Of a DNA stretch of 64,000 bases, positions 37,801-47,813 are shown piece after piece. The stretch's first letter is position 1; every line of letters starts with the position of its first letter. Both the position numbers and the translations under genes were made by a program. Location: NCBI GenBank assembly GCA_009777235.1, contig WRMH01000007.1:1-64000 (forward strand), given 5' to 3'. The notes below the pieces were generated by a model, which was given only the letters and a program-made list of their open reading frames with translations, was not told where the DNA came from and made no database searches. Source of the stretch: Oscillospiraceae bacterium (GTDB lineage: Bacteria; Bacillota; Clostridia; Oscillospirales; Oscillospiraceae).

Positions 37801-40800
37801 TACTCGGCGATTTCCCACTGTGCATAGACGACGATCTCAATGCTTTTAATAGTAAGGTCAATAATTTTTCCATCTACAGTTACTTCCCCCTCTATGCCTA
37901 AGGGATCAGTTACGCCCATGTCAGAGTTTTCAAAGTCAATGCGCCCGTCGAGCAGAGCGCCGAAAGTGCCGGGATCGCTGCCTTCCCTCGCCCAGCCGAT
38001 GAACGAGAAGCCGCGCTTTATCAGCGGCGGAGAGGTCTCCGCGATGGTGGGCAAAACGGCAAAAGTGGGATGCTCTTCATCAAGAGCCTCCACCCAGCCC
38101 GCGCTCATGTAGCCGTCGGAGGGAAGCGGAAGCCTGCCGCTGCCGCCGTTTGCGTCATAGGTCAAAATGATGCGGGGCTCAACATAATGCCAGATGGCAT
38201 ATAAAGTCACCTCAAAGTCGGTCTCGCTATTCTCTTTAAATATGCCGAGAATAGACGAGTCTAAGGTAAAGGCTTTGCCGTTAAAGAGATATTTCTCCGC
38301 GTCCGGGTCATAGTTTTCGTCCAAGTGATTGTAGACATACTCCGGGTCGGGGTGAAAACCGATGAGAATGTGACCGGGGTTGGATAAGTCTTTTGGCAAG
38401 GGCAAATCGAGAGACTCACCAAGCGTACCCTCCTGCTCATAAGAACCCATATCTTCCATTTCGCCCGCAACATTGTAGTCAAAGTTTACCGTGTAAGTGA
38501 TCGGCGTCCATTTTGCATAGACGGTGGAGGACGTGAGTTTGTCGTCGTCTCCCGCGATAACGGAATATGCCGTAAGGGATGTGATTTCGTCGCCCTTGCC
38601 GTCCGGCTCTGAAAACCATCCGGCAAAGACATAGCCGGAGCGGGACGGACTTGAGACGCCCGAGAGCAGGCCGGCCTGCGTCCACGCAAGGTCGGTCTTT
38701 TGCGTATGTGTGTTGAACAAATCAAGGTTGAAGTTTAGCGTATAGCCGCCAAGCTCGACCCAAAAGGCATAAAGAGTCACGGTATATAGGGTGTCGTCGC
38801 CTTCGGCAAGGTCGGCATAAGATGTCAGCTCCGTGACGCGGTCGCCATCGCCGTCGGGACGGGTATACCAGCCGCCAAAGGTAAAGCCGGGCAAGTAGGT
38901 CGGGTCAAGAGCAGGGGTAAGGCCGGCCTCCTGCCACAGCACGGATTCTTTGGGATCAACAACGCTGCCGTCCGCGCCCGTGTCGTAAATCACCGTATAG
39001 TCGGATTTTTCGATCCATGTGGCATAGATACTGACGGATTTTTGTCCGTCGTCGCCGTCAGCGAGCTCGCCATAGCTGTTTAGGTCGCCCGGCGAGATAC
39101 CCGCGCCGCCGGGATCAGTGTTCCATCCGGCAAAAAGATAACCGACGCGGGCGGGATAAGACACTTCCGCCAAAAGACCTGTCTGCGTCCAGCGCACCCC
39201 GGTTTTGCGCGCGATTTCCAAAGAGCTGTCGCTATAGAAGACCACGGTAAAATCGTCCATTTCCAGCCACTCGGCGTTTACAGTGACAGAAGATGTGGTA
39301 TCAAAGACCGCAAGATCGCTGTATGCGGTATCTTCTGTAAGATAGAGCAAGTCGCCATTTATGGGGTCGTAAGTATACCAGCCGTTAAAATAATAACCTT
39401 TATACTTTGAGAGCGGAGCCGGGACGCCGGAGTCAAGGCCGTCTTGCGTCCATTTAAGGCCGCTGACAGTCCATGTTGAAAGATTTTCTTCATCGGATGT
39501 GTTTTTTGGGTCGTCGGGATCAAAGATTCCGTCCTCGCCTGTGTCAAAGGTCAGCGAGAAGGAGCTTTTTTCCGTCCACATGGCATAGAGCGTGAGGCGG
39601 CGGCAGCTATCGTCGTCAAAGAGCGCGTAGTCGTCCGCGTCTGTCGGGTCTAAGGTAAAAGACGCTTTATCCGCAAAAGGTTCTCCCGTGCCGTCGCAGT
39701 GGGTGTTCCATCCGGAGAAAGTGTAGCCGGTGCGGGAAAATTCGTTTTCCGTAAGCTCCGCCGGATAATCATAGTCGTGGACGTATACGTTTTCCATTGT
39801 GCCTGTGCCCCCGTTCGGGTCAAAAACGATGGTGTAGGCCGCCTCTTTCCAGATGGCGTAAAGGGTGGTGTCGCCCGCGATAGCGTAGACGTCGCCGTTT
39901 GCGAGAGTTTGTCCGCCTATGCCGGAGTTGTTTGTATACCAAAAGTGAAATGATATGGCGGGGTTGTAGCTTAAGAAGGCGTTTGGCGGGATAGTTATTT
40001 TCTCGCCAAAGGTTATGAAAATGTCGTCCATAGCGCCCGTGCCGCCCTCGGCGTCAAAGTTTGGGTCAAAGCTGACGGTATAGGTGTTAGCATCCCACAG
40101 GGCGGTGACGGTGATATCGCCGATAAAGCCGTCCTCGCCGCCAAAGCGATACTCGCCGTCGCCGCCGGAGAGCGCGATAATATTGTCGTCGGCATCAGAG
40201 ACGACCCAACCCTTGAAAGTATAGCCGTCCCGGGTCGGGGGTTTGAAGATAATGCCGCCCGTGATATTGCCCTCGCCGTCGTCGGTGATAATTGTATCGG
40301 AAATATTATATTCTTCGGGATTGCCGTCGCCGTTTGTTCCCTCGCCGCCCGGAGCCGCCGGGTCGCCGAGATCGTAGGTTATGGTAAATTCGTCAGCTTC
40401 CCAAACGGCATAGACAGTGACGCCGTCTTCGGTGTCGTCGTCCTCGGTGAAAGTAATCGAAGAGTCGCCCGCCGTTGCGGCTTTATCTCTCGACCAGCCC
40501 TGCCAAGTATAGCCGTGCCTTGAAAGAGGGGGAGAACCGGTGTTGTCCGCCAAAGTGAGAGTTTCCTCTGCCGTATAGCCGCCTCGGGGCGCGGGCACAG
40601 ACCCGTCGCCGCCGTTGGCGTCATAATAAAGGGCGATGTTCGGATAGCCCTCTATCCAGATGGCATAGAGCTTTACGGCTCTGTCTGCAGAGTTTCCGGA
40701 AGCGCGGGAGGGGAAAAGATAATCTAACATATCAGGGTCGTTGAGGATAAATGAGTCGCCAAAGAAGAGCCACGCCCCGGCGGTATCATCGCCTGTATAC

Positions 40801-43800
40801 CCCGCTGTGCCAAAATCGGAATCTTTATGGAAGCCGCCGACGTAAGTGGGTGTGCCGGAGGGAGTTTCCGGCGCAAAGTCGTCCCGGCGGGGCAAAGCGA
40901 CGGGGTCAGAGACGGCGTCAAAACAGGAGACTGTCACGGTCAATTCTCCGTCCGCTTCGCCGTCTTTGTAGAGAGCATCTGCGTTATTCACGTCAAATGT
41001 AATCTCATATTCAATAATCTTATAACCGGCGTTATAGGGAACAGCCGCGTCAGACAGGCCGCCGACCGTGAAAACGGGGCTGTAACCGTCTGCATCAACA
41101 TGAGAGGTGTTTAAGGCAAAAGCCGCGTCCGGCGGCAGAAGCTCCACCCAGTCGTTCCAGTTTATATCGGGATTGTCATTTAGAACATACCTCACCTTAT
41201 AATAGCCGGACAGATGATCGCTAAAGGACCAAGTTCCGTCGTAATTCGCGCCACTCTGCGCAATGGGTTTATCTCCGGTGGGTGTTCCGCCGGCATCTGT
41301 TTGCCAAAGCTCTACAGTCATGATGTCACTGCCGATTTTTACATCATTTGTTTCGGATGCGGCATAGGAACCGTTTCCGCTGCCGTCTAAAAAGGCATAG
41401 CCCGAAGTCGCGCCGGAGCTGGCGATACGGTATGCGTCATAGCGGAAGACGGCGGGGTTTGTGAGTGTGTACGGATTGTCAAGAAGCACCCTTCCTCGGT
41501 GGGTGACACGGGCGGTCAGCATGGATAGGGTATGGGAAGCCGGCGCCGTGCCGCTGGCGGTGAGGTCGGATGGATCATCGTCACAGCTCAAAGAGAAGTA
41601 GGCGGCATAGACAGAGCCTGCCGGAAAAGTGGGAATTGTCAGCCGAACATTTGTGATGTCGTCCCAGCCGTATGCGCTGTCTTCGACATCATCGGCGGTG
41701 AGCCATCCGTCGGACTCATCTTCTCCGGCGGGCAGGTACTCGAGAGTATACTCTTCGCCGTCTGACCAGCCCTCCGGGACACCGGACAGGCGGACGGCTC
41801 TGCGCAGAGAAAGTCCATAGTCGGGCGTTGAGCTTGTCTGACCGGCAACGCCTTTGACGGTGGCGGCGGTGTGGCTGACGGCTTTGTCTTTTGTCGGCAA
41901 GGTAAAGATGGTTTCAAAATCAGAAAGCTCGCTTACGCCCATGTTGCCGATTGTGGCATAGGCGGAAAGACGCTCTTTGTAGTCGTCTCGCCAATCGCGG
42001 GTGGAGGTATAGTGAAGATAGGACGCGTCAAGGCCGGGATAGAGGATTACTCCGTCCATTGCCGCAAGGCGGATGCTTGTTTCGATGGGATTCCAACTGT
42101 AGACGACGACCTCGTCATCTTTCGGTTCGCCGGTGAAGGATGCCACGTTAGAACCCTTGTTGTAATCGGTGATCGAGATGCCGCCGATAACGCCAGAGTT
42201 GGCGTTGTTTAGCTCTTCGGGCACGGCGCTCCACCCGGAGGGAAGATATGCTGCGCTGGGCGTCATGGAGTTGAAGCGGTAGTTGTTATAGGTGTTATTG
42301 AGGCCATAGTCGCGGCTGTGGACGTTGCCGGGGTCGGAAGTGTCGCCGCCCCAGTCAAAGGTGCGGTAAAGCTCGTCAATTACTTTTGAATTGCCGGGCG
42401 GGGCTGCGGGCATTGTCATAAGCCGGATGGTGTAGGCTGTTGTGACGGTCCTTCGGAGCAGGCCGTCAGTGTTTGCGGGTTTACCGTCCGCGGGGATTGT
42501 CGGGGATTCTTTGATGACGAGCCATGTCTCCTCCGCGCCGTCTTCTCCTATGACGGTAAAGCGGCGCACCAGATCGCTCGTGCTGCTGACATAGCTAAAG
42601 TTTTCATTGATTTTCAGCCATAGGTAGGAATTGCGGTAGTTTGCCCAAAAGTTGGTACTTCCGGTTCGTCCGGCAGGGCTGTTTATGGTGACGTTAAACT
42701 CTCCGCCTTGGGAAACGCCGCTGGCAGCGGCGGGGATGCCGGAGACGGTGGGGAAGGGATTATAGACGGCGACGGATGTTGTTTTGCGAAAGATGATGGG
42801 AAGCGCGCCGTTTACCGTCTGGAGTGCAGACCTGCCGTCTTCGGCGTTTGCGCCTTCAACTGTTTTTCCGGTATTAAGGTCTATTTCTTTAAGGGCAGGG
42901 ATGCCGTCAATATTGCCGGTGGCGGTGGCGGTGAGCTTGAAAATATTAAGGGCGTTATCACCGGGGTCATACTTTGCTTCGCCGAGCAATTCGTCATAAA
43001 AGCTCATGTCGTAGAAATCACGCACGGCATCGGGGATGGGCTTGCCGTCGGAGCGGAAATTCTGGTCGCGGTGCGAGTGAAAGGCGATGTGCGCGCCCGC
43101 TGTCGTGCCGGTTGTGTTGTAGGCATCCCAGGTGCCTTTTAGCCACCGGATGCCGGTGGCGGCTGCGGGGGCCGCGGGGAATCTACTACTGGCTGACGCG
43201 GTAAAGTTTACATCACCGACCTTGAAGAGCTCGGCCTCAAAGACAAAGGATGTGAGGTATTCGCCGGGTGCTAACTCTAAGTCTATGATGGCGGAGCTTG
43301 TGCTGCGAGCCTGTGTCCGGTCGTCAGAGCCCGGCTCGGGCAATATGGCGGTATCTTCGAGCAGGACGGTTCTCTCTTCGTCCATAAACGGGTCTGTGTT
43401 GCTTTTGACGTTATAAGTGATGACGGCTCCTTTATAGAATGTGCCAAAGAGCCTAAAGGCGGCAATGGTCTCTAAGTAACGCTGCTCCGCCTCGGATTCA
43501 TTGCCCAGCTCCAATCTGAAATTATCATAAACGGGCCATGTGGCGGGGCGGGGGACTTGGTCTACGGTGGGCGCCGCGGGATCATGGTAGCCAAATGCTA
43601 TGGCAGCCGAGCGAGAGGATGTGTAAGGCAAGAGCGCAGAGCCGCTAAAAAAGTCAGAGTCGGAAGGCCCGATTCCGTCCAGCAAGGGAACTGTGCCGTT
43701 GGCGTTAGCTCTGGGGTTTTCAATATTGGGGAGGATTCCGACGGTGCCTTCCGCAGTTCCGAGAATGATTTCATTTGCGACCGTATCGTAAGCTAAAATC

Positions 43801-46800
43801 CAAGGCCCGCCTTGAGCCTGCATGACCAAGGTGTCAACAGGGCTTTGGATATAAAAGTTTTGAACGCGATAGCGGCCTGTGGGAAAAATATTAGAAGTAT
43901 CGCCCTTTTTGTTCAAGGCTATGCCAATGCCGGTATAATAGTCGCCGCCGGGGTTTATGGGGACGTTTTTAAAAGAGAGCGTATCGCTGTCAAAGACCTC
44001 TAAATCAAAGCCGAAAGTATACTGTTGACCCGTGAGGACATTAAGGCCGTCGGTGAGGGTAAAAACGACCTCAGAGACGGGATTATCCCACGAGGCTTCG
44101 GGAAAATAGACGTGGGTAATACGCCCGCCGGTGCGGTTTAGGGTCTCGGTGACAAAGTCGCCCGGGATAAGTGTATAGTCCTGATCAACAGTGATGGCGG
44201 GGACGGCAGTGAGTATTTGCATCTCTTCGTCATCATCCCAGACCATAAGCTCTACTGTGTCGGAGCGGGTGAGCTCATACTCTGTGCCGTCTTTTAGTGT
44301 GTAGGAAATTTTTGTCGAGGCGGGCAGTCCGTGAGGAACAGAGGTGAGCGAGCCGGAGGATGAGTTATGATGGGTGATGCCGCCGTGCTCAAAGCGTCGT
44401 ATTGCGGATGTGCCGGAGGCTTCGATATAGATTCCCGTGAGGGAATAGGCGGAGGGAGCTTTGCCAATACCGGAGACGGCGGTGGTTTCTATCTGCGGGT
44501 AGTTTGTGGCGTGGTAGCCGGGCGAGTTTGTTGTGTTTACTGTAAAGAGGTCGGGTGTGAATACGATGCTGCCGCCGATATGCTGATCGTTTACGTTAAA
44601 GCCGTTGTTTGCGGTGGCGGCGGCTGCGTATGTTGTCTCGGTGTTGGCGGTTGCGCGGCCGTTGGAGAGGGAGATGTTTGTTGTGCTGGTGTCGAGGCGG
44701 GTGTTGCCGCGCCAGCCCGCGTTGGCGCTAAAGAAAGTGGATGTCGCGCTGGCGGCAGTGAACGCATAGGTGTCAATTTCGACAAAGTCGGCGGTCTCGA
44801 CCCGGGGCGGGTTAAGCTGCAAAGTGACAAGCTCGGCCTGTCCGTCTTTATCGTAAGTCCAGTATGTGACTTCGGTTTGGCGGGGGGCGGTATAGACGCG
44901 GCCGGGATCATATTTGCCGTCCGGATGAGCCAAAGGATCGGCGATAAGGCCGAGCCGGATACCAAACGGCGAGCCGGAGGTCAGGGTGGAGACCACTCCG
45001 GCAGCTGACACTTTCTTATAATCGCTGTTATAAGGTTCTCCGGAGGTATTGACGGAATAGTGGTTAAAGTGCATGAAGCCTTGGATGGGGCTTTGGAACT
45101 TGGCTATGTTGTGGGCGTTATCCGGGTCAAGGTCAACGTCGGTAAAGAGGATATAGCGGCCAAATTCGTCGTTTTGGATGCGCGGTATGTAGTCACGGTT
45201 GGTGACGAGCATCCCCTCGGGGATGTAGACCTTTACGGAAAGATTCCAATAAGGGTTGCGCTGGTATGAGGATTTAGAGTTTTCGGTATCTTCGCCGTTG
45301 TTTTTGAGATATTGGTCTAACTTATGGGTGAAGGTGGTGTCTAAAAGATACCATGCGACAAGCTGCCCGTTGTAGCGGTCGCCCGTATAAACGGCATGGT
45401 CGGTGTCCCAGAGCTGGTTTGTGCTGTGCCAGATGGGGTTTTCGATCCCTGAGCTATTTTCGAGGTCGAGCAGACGGTGAGGCAAAACTATGCGCCCATA
45501 GCCTGTCATGTATAGGGTTTTGCTGTAGGTAAACCAAGGGTCGGGGTTGGTGTTGCCCGTGGCGGTAGAGGAAGCTGCCCCGAGCGCGTAAAGACCGTTA
45601 AAACGCTCTGTCTCATAGACCTTGTAGTTCATCTCGAGAGACATGGCCTCTTGATCTTCGTCATCGGGGAGGTTCTGCTCGCTGGTCTCCGCGACGCCGC
45701 TCCATCCGCCCGACCAGTAGGCCAAATTCGCACGGTTGGTGACAGCAGTGTTTCCCGAGCCGTAGATTATGGGGTCAGCAGCATCCTGACTCTGATAGAC
45801 GCCTCGAGAGGTGTTAAACCATAGCTTGGTTTGGCTTGTGATAGCTTCCATCGTATAGCCGGGGTCAGCTTTTTGTTTCGCGACCTCCTCTATGCCACGC
45901 TCATAGATCGAGCGCCCGACGGAGAGGGCGGTGGCGGTTTGAGACGCCGTGGTGCTGGTCGCGTTGATGGTGGGAATGTCAAAGCTCGGAGTGCCGACGA
46001 CGTCGTCGGCAAGGAGTATTTCAAGGCGGCCGCCCATGTTGACGCCGCTGGCGTAGCTTACAGAGCCGTCCAAGGCGGCGCTATAGGCGGGATAACGGTT
46101 GGTGACGCCGGCGATCCCGGTCTGGCCTGTGCCGCCGCTGTCAAGGCGCACAAACCTCATTCCCTCCGGGGCTTCTAAGGTGATGACGCGGTTTTTGCCG
46201 GGACCTTGCGTGTCTATGGTGACTCGCGTAAAATAAGTAAAATCTATGACATAGTCCCACTGCCCGTAGATAAGGCCGAGTTCGCTAGAGACGGTAGTTC
46301 CGAGCTTATCAACTTCGGGACCGCCGAAAGAGACGTTATTTTTTACAGCCTCAATGATGACAGAGGGGGGCGTGGACGCTTCGGAAAACGGGGCAAAAAG
46401 GACGCGGACAAGGCGCGGGGCGGAGGTTTCCGTCTCGCCGCTTTCGGGGTTTTGCACCGAGTATGTGACGTGGGTTTCAAAGTCGTAGCTTATGCCGCCG
46501 TCAGAGCCGCCTGTGTTGCTGTCTGTGCCGTCTGTGCCGCCGTCAAAACTGCCGCCGTCAGAGCCGCCGATAGAACCACTCGCGCCCGAAATACCGACAA
46601 AGCCGCCGTCTCCGAAGCCGCCGACAGAGCCACTCGTGCCCGAGATGCCGACAAAGCCGCCGCCAGAGTCGCCGCCAGAGCTGCCGCCGTCAGTGTCCGC
46701 GCCCGAGCCAAGCGAGTCGTCGCCGCCCACACCCGAGCCGTCGCCGGAGGTTACAGCCTGCGTCAGTTTGTTTATATAGTCGGAGAAACCGCCGTCGTCG

Positions 46801-47708
46801 CTGATACTGATGAGGGCGGTCAAGTCTTGAGTGTCTGTGTTTGTGCTGCCGCCTGTACCGGTGTCAGTGCCGTCACCCGAGCCAGTGCCCGAGCCGTCGC
46901 CTGTACCGGTGTCAGTACCGTTGCCGCTGCCGCCCGTGACGTCAGTGCCAGAGCTGCCTGTACCGGTGTCAGTACCGTCGCCCGAGCCAGTGCCCGAGCC
47001 ATCGCCTGTACCGGTGTCAGTACCGCTGCCGCTGCCGCCGCTCTCCGTGCTCGAGCTGTCGCCCGTGCCATTGACGGAGCTGTCGCCCGAGTCGCCGCCG
47101 AGAGAACCGCCCGTGCCGGGCGGGGTTTCGTCGGGGATTTCACCGCGAGAGCTTGAAATACCGCTGTCGCCAGTGCCCGAGCCGTCGCCAGAGCCAATGC
47201 CGGAGCCGTCTATGCCGCCGTCGCCGGTGCCGGAGCTGTCGCTACCGTCAGTACCGCTACCGCCAGAGCCAATGCCGGAGCCATCATCAAGCGAGCCGCC
47301 ACCAGTGCCGTCGTCAGAGCCGTCACCTCCGCCGGTGTCCGAGCCGTCGCCGCCGCCGGCTGTATAAAAAGCCCAAACGCCCTCGAGAAGGAGCTTTTCT
47401 GTATCAACTCCGCCAAGCAGGACTTTTTCGTTTATATAAACGATTAGCCCATCTTCGTCCTCAAAGACAAAGATGACCTCGCGAGAGGTTTCGCCGCCGC
47501 CCGAGCCGTCGCCTTGCTCGCCCGAGCCCGAACCTTCGCCCGAACCCTCGCCCGAGCCGTCGCCGGAGATTTCACCGCCGGGTCCGTCGCCCTCTGTGTC
47601 CGAAAAATCTAAACCGCTGGCAAGCACCGCCAGAATGTCGGACGAAAAGAACATAAAGACGACCAACACAAGTGCCATAATCCTTTTGGCCACACGAAAT
47701 CTACCCAT
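34809..47708 (-). CDS. giant multi-repeat surface protein (InlB B repeats, CnaB-like domain, C-terminal membrane anchor)
   Basis: 4299 residues from one 12.9-kb frame, with AAGGAGG before ATG 47708. A signal peptide (MGRFRVAKRIMALVLVVFMF) is followed by a Gly/Ser/Asp/Thr low-complexity stalk (about 35-420), a long region of unknown beta-rich domains (about 420-2330), and about 14 consecutive InlB/Listeria-Bacteroides repeats (about 2340-3670), each closing with a YAxW-type end. Next are a CnaB/carboxypeptidase-like domain (about 3675-3770; TVQLWQGDTLISQVGPTDES), an alpha/beta segment, a Pro-rich stalk, and a four-span C-terminal block with FTENMRNPMILVDFWTL. That block resembles the end of surface protein 1, so both are probably anchored this way. 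It is likely an adhesin or matrix protein by inference. It is transcribed towards oriC. Confidence 0.85.
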   Translation of the reverse strand: MGRFRVAKRIMALVLVVFMFFSSDILAVLASGLDFSDTEGDGPGGEISGDGSGEGSGEGSGSGEQGDGSGGGETSREVIFVFEDEDGLIVYINEKVLLGGVDTEKLLLEGVWAFYTAGGGDGSDTGGGDGSDDGTGGGSLDDGSGIGSGGSGTDGSDSSGTGDGGIDGSGIGSGDGSGTGDSGISSSRGEIPDETPPGTGGSLGGDSGDSSVNGTGDSSSTESGGSGSGTDTGTGDGSGTGSGDGTDTGTGSSGTDVTGGSGNGTDTGTGDGSGTGSGDGTDTGTGGSTNTDTQDLTALISISDDGGFSDYINKLTQAVTSGDGSGVGGDDSLGSGADTDGGSSGGDSGGGFVGISGTSGSVGGFGDGGFVGISGASGSIGGSDGGSFDGGTDGTDSNTGGSDGGISYDFETHVTYSVQNPESGETETSAPRLVRVLFAPFSEASTPPSVIIEAVKNNVSFGGPEVDKLGTTVSSELGLIYGQWDYVIDFTYFTRVTIDTQGPGKNRVITLEAPEGMRFVRLDSGGTGQTGIAGVTNRYPAYSAALDGSVSYASGVNMGGRLEILLADDVVGTPSFDIPTINATSTTASQTATALSVGRSIYERGIEEVAKQKADPGYTMEAITSQTKLWFNTSRGVYQSQDAADPIIYGSGNTAVTNRANLAYWSGGWSGVAETSEQNLPDDEDQEAMSLEMNYKVYETERFNGLYALGAASSTATGNTNPDPWFTYSKTLYMTGYGRIVLPHRLLDLENSSGIENPIWHSTNQLWDTDHAVYTGDRYNGQLVAWYLLDTTFTHKLDQYLKNNGEDTENSKSSYQRNPYWNLSVKVYIPEGMLVTNRDYIPRIQNDEFGRYILFTDVDLDPDNAHNIAKFQSPIQGFMHFNHYSVNTSGEPYNSDYKKVSAAGVVSTLTSGSPFGIRLGLIADPLAHPDGKYDPGRVYTAPRQTEVTYWTYDKDGQAELVTLQLNPPRVETADFVEIDTYAFTAASATSTFFSANAGWRGNTRLDTSTTNISLSNGRATANTETTYAAAATANNGFNVNDQHIGGSIVFTPDLFTVNTTNSPGYHATNYPQIETTAVSGIGKAPSAYSLTGIYIEASGTSAIRRFEHGGITHHNSSSGSLTSVPHGLPASTKISYTLKDGTEYELTRSDTVELMVWDDDEEMQILTAVPAITVDQDYTLIPGDFVTETLNRTGGRITHVYFPEASWDNPVSEVVFTLTDGLNVLTGQQYTFGFDLEVFDSDTLSFKNVPINPGGDYYTGIGIALNKKGDTSNIFPTGRYRVQNFYIQSPVDTLVMQAQGGPWILAYDTVANEIILGTAEGTVGILPNIENPRANANGTVPLLDGIGPSDSDFFSGSALLPYTSSRSAAIAFGYHDPAAPTVDQVPRPATWPVYDNFRLELGNESEAEQRYLETIAAFRLFGTFYKGAVITYNVKSNTDPFMDEERTVLLEDTAILPEPGSDDRTQARSTSSAIIDLELAPGEYLTSFVFEAELFKVGDVNFTASASSRFPAAPAAATGIRWLKGTWDAYNTTGTTAGAHIAFHSHRDQNFRSDGKPIPDAVRDFYDMSFYDELLGEAKYDPGDNALNIFKLTATATGNIDGIPALKEIDLNTGKTVEGANAEDGRSALQTVNGALPIIFRKTTSVAVYNPFPTVSGIPAAASGVSQGGEFNVTINSPAGRTGSTNFWANYRNSYLWLKINENFSYVSSTSDLVRRFTVIGEDGAEETWLVIKESPTIPADGKPANTDGLLRRTVTTAYTIRLMTMPAAPPGNSKVIDELYRTFDWGGDTSDPGNVHSRDYGLNNTYNNYRFNSMTPSAAYLPSGWSAVPEELNNANSGVIGGISITDYNKGSNVASFTGEPKDDEVVVYSWNPIETSIRLAAMDGVILYPGLDASYLHYTSTRDWRDDYKERLSAYATIGNMGVSELSDFETIFTLPTKDKAVSHTAATVKGVAGQTSSTPDYGLSLRRAVRLSGVPEGWSDGEEYTLEYLPAGEDESDGWLTADDVEDSAYGWDDITNVRLTIPTFPAGSVYAAYFSLSCDDDPSDLTASGTAPASHTLSMLTARVTHRGRVLLDNPYTLTNPAVFRYDAYRIASSGATSGYAFLDGSGNGSYAASETNDVKIGSDIMTVELWQTDAGGTPTGDKPIAQSGANYDGTWSFSDHLSGYYKVRYVLNDNPDINWNDWVELLPPDAAFALNTSHVDADGYSPVFTVGGLSDAAVPYNAGYKIIEYEITFDVNNADALYKDGEADGELTVTVSCFDAVSDPVALPRRDDFAPETPSGTPTYVGGFHKDSDFGTAGYTGDDTAGAWLFFGDSFILNDPDMLDYLFPSRASGNSADRAVKLYAIWIEGYPNIALYYDANGGDGSVPAPRGGYTAEETLTLADNTGSPPLSRHGYTWQGWSRDKAATAGDSSITFTEDDDTEDGVTVYAVWEADEFTITYDLGDPAAPGGEGTNGDGNPEEYNISDTIITDDGEGNITGGIIFKPPTRDGYTFKGWVVSDADDNIIALSGGDGEYRFGGEDGFIGDITVTALWDANTYTVSFDPNFDAEGGTGAMDDIFITFGEKITIPPNAFLSYNPAISFHFWYTNNSGIGGQTLANGDVYAIAGDTTLYAIWKEAAYTIVFDPNGGTGTMENVYVHDYDYPAELTENEFSRTGYTFSGWNTHCDGTGEPFADKASFTLDPTDADDYALFDDDSCRRLTLYAMWTEKSSFSLTFDTGEDGIFDPDDPKNTSDEENLSTWTVSGLKWTQDGLDSGVPAPLSKYKGYYFNGWYTYDPINGDLLYLTEDTAYSDLAVFDTTSSVTVNAEWLEMDDFTVVFYSDSSLEIARKTGVRWTQTGLLAEVSYPARVGYLFAGWNTDPGGAGISPGDLNSYGELADGDDGQKSVSIYATWIEKSDYTVIYDTGADGSVVDPKESVLWQEAGLTPALDPTYLPGFTFGGWYTRPDGDGDRVTELTSYADLAEGDDTLYTVTLYAFWVELGGYTLNFNLDLFNTHTQKTDLAWTQAGLLSGVSSPSRSGYVFAGWFSEPDGKGDEITSLTAYSVIAGDDDKLTSSTVYAKWTPITYTVNFDYNVAGEMEDMGSYEQEGTLGESLDLPLPKDLSNPGHILIGFHPDPEYVYNHLDENYDPDAEKYLFNGKAFTLDSSILGIFKENSETDFEVTLYAIWHYVEPRIILTYDANGGSGRLPLPSDGYMSAGWVEALDEEHPTFAVLPTIAETSPPLIKRGFSFIGWAREGSDPGTFGALLDGRIDFENSDMGVTDPLGIEGEVTVDGKIIDLTIKSIEIVVYAQWEIAEYAIAYNYDEGSAPAGGNPEKYSLYEIGSEDSPALTETSINPPTRKGFVFSGWTIRQGGVDGTIIDRFTVTDGIGGDIYTLQNRDGDLHFAALWTPDKFTVSFSHGVSNDGLSEGDAGYASGTMADVSVTYGDGILLPRAGFTRPGYIFAGWSTDGSDTVTYSDREGIAAGMIDDDLTLTAVWKERDYSITYWLRRGTNDPATPTANFKLSELTDGSGIVVITPTRDNHDFDGWTVTSVSTFGAVMPIETQARPADETAPGAWDYKLPELPTGAGYPTYDTLAGYRLVAAWTAHTYTVTFDPGASAGDYDHESGSGALTQTVAYGGYPAVPVVTRDGYRFRGWFIKGSDYAGDSYPLNTPVAGAAEFIAVWDKIDDDGHDVFGTILDENLNELEKVTVQLWQGDTLISQVGPTDESGKFCFGDVHPGLYNIVVIFERTVVVDIEREELDYTEQIVRTFYIEVTFDEGDPSKGYDLGNLIIYTGGGGRKNTQLIIREPATIKDDVETISSNIVVGGLNALMDDPAAIARVSSGGRSGLQGVSQDEINSVIYNNGAILLNLYSRGFCENSPIKALETAAQTLVSAVDSALNSSSEDKTVKWEAKLFLDFVMRKYIWNDVRNFSRDGAGADVTELLSELARNVDIYVPLADSALAEHGDKVVVFRLHNGSVEQLPKGAGNQNAFGEYFDYNASTQTIHLHVGRFSEFAFVIPVAQSVTPPPGGGTEPGGDTESGDEADPGELGDDEDDEILPGDGSDLSPTPAPTPESTTPAPPREPTPAPTSDLSPGDDPGDGSGDEPGGELPGDGERISVIDPPVLDPSGDPAAPDVTVPPGDGSDGAGDDIHPPRFARVFISVLGGVITLGITDDDLLVLAIGDFEIPLAAWPNKDSGVAPAAWALINLLLCIAGGFYALSAAFLIFRRRYIKDWLLATIAAAMLGIILFLFTENMRNPMILVDFWTLSNLLLFVFCVVSARLAFKQTARERERVPEPPDDSIPPSPE
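46852..47061 (-). repeat. two tandem 105-bp units in the low-complexity stalk
   Basis: The block CCTGTACCGGTGTCAGT recurs at 46852, 46900, 46957 and 47005, showing two tandem copies of a 105-bp (35-codon) unit encoding GTDTGTGDGSGTGSGDG-like sequence. Unequal crossing-over would change stalk length in frame. Confidence 0.65.
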
Positions 47709-47738
47709 AACGAAACCTCCTTATTTGACCGCGCAGTA

Positions 47739-47752
47739 CCGATAAATATCGG
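47739..47752. promoter_or_regulatory. dyad upstream of the giant surface gene
   Basis: CCGATA-AA-TATCGG, flanked by two copies of GGTCAAA on the minus strand, lies 31-44 bases before the start codon. It could be an operator or a leader hairpin; no clear promoter was found. Confidence 0.3.
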
Positions 47753-47813
47753 CGTTTGACCACCTAAAACTTCGCAAGTGAAAAATCTAAAACTGAGGAC
47801 AGTTTGATTTACT

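Noticed and set aside
46206-47476. Open frames on the plus strand opposite the giant gene's Gly/Ser stalk
   Set aside because: Pro/Ser/Glu repeats there are the mirror of the stalk codons; no translation signals.
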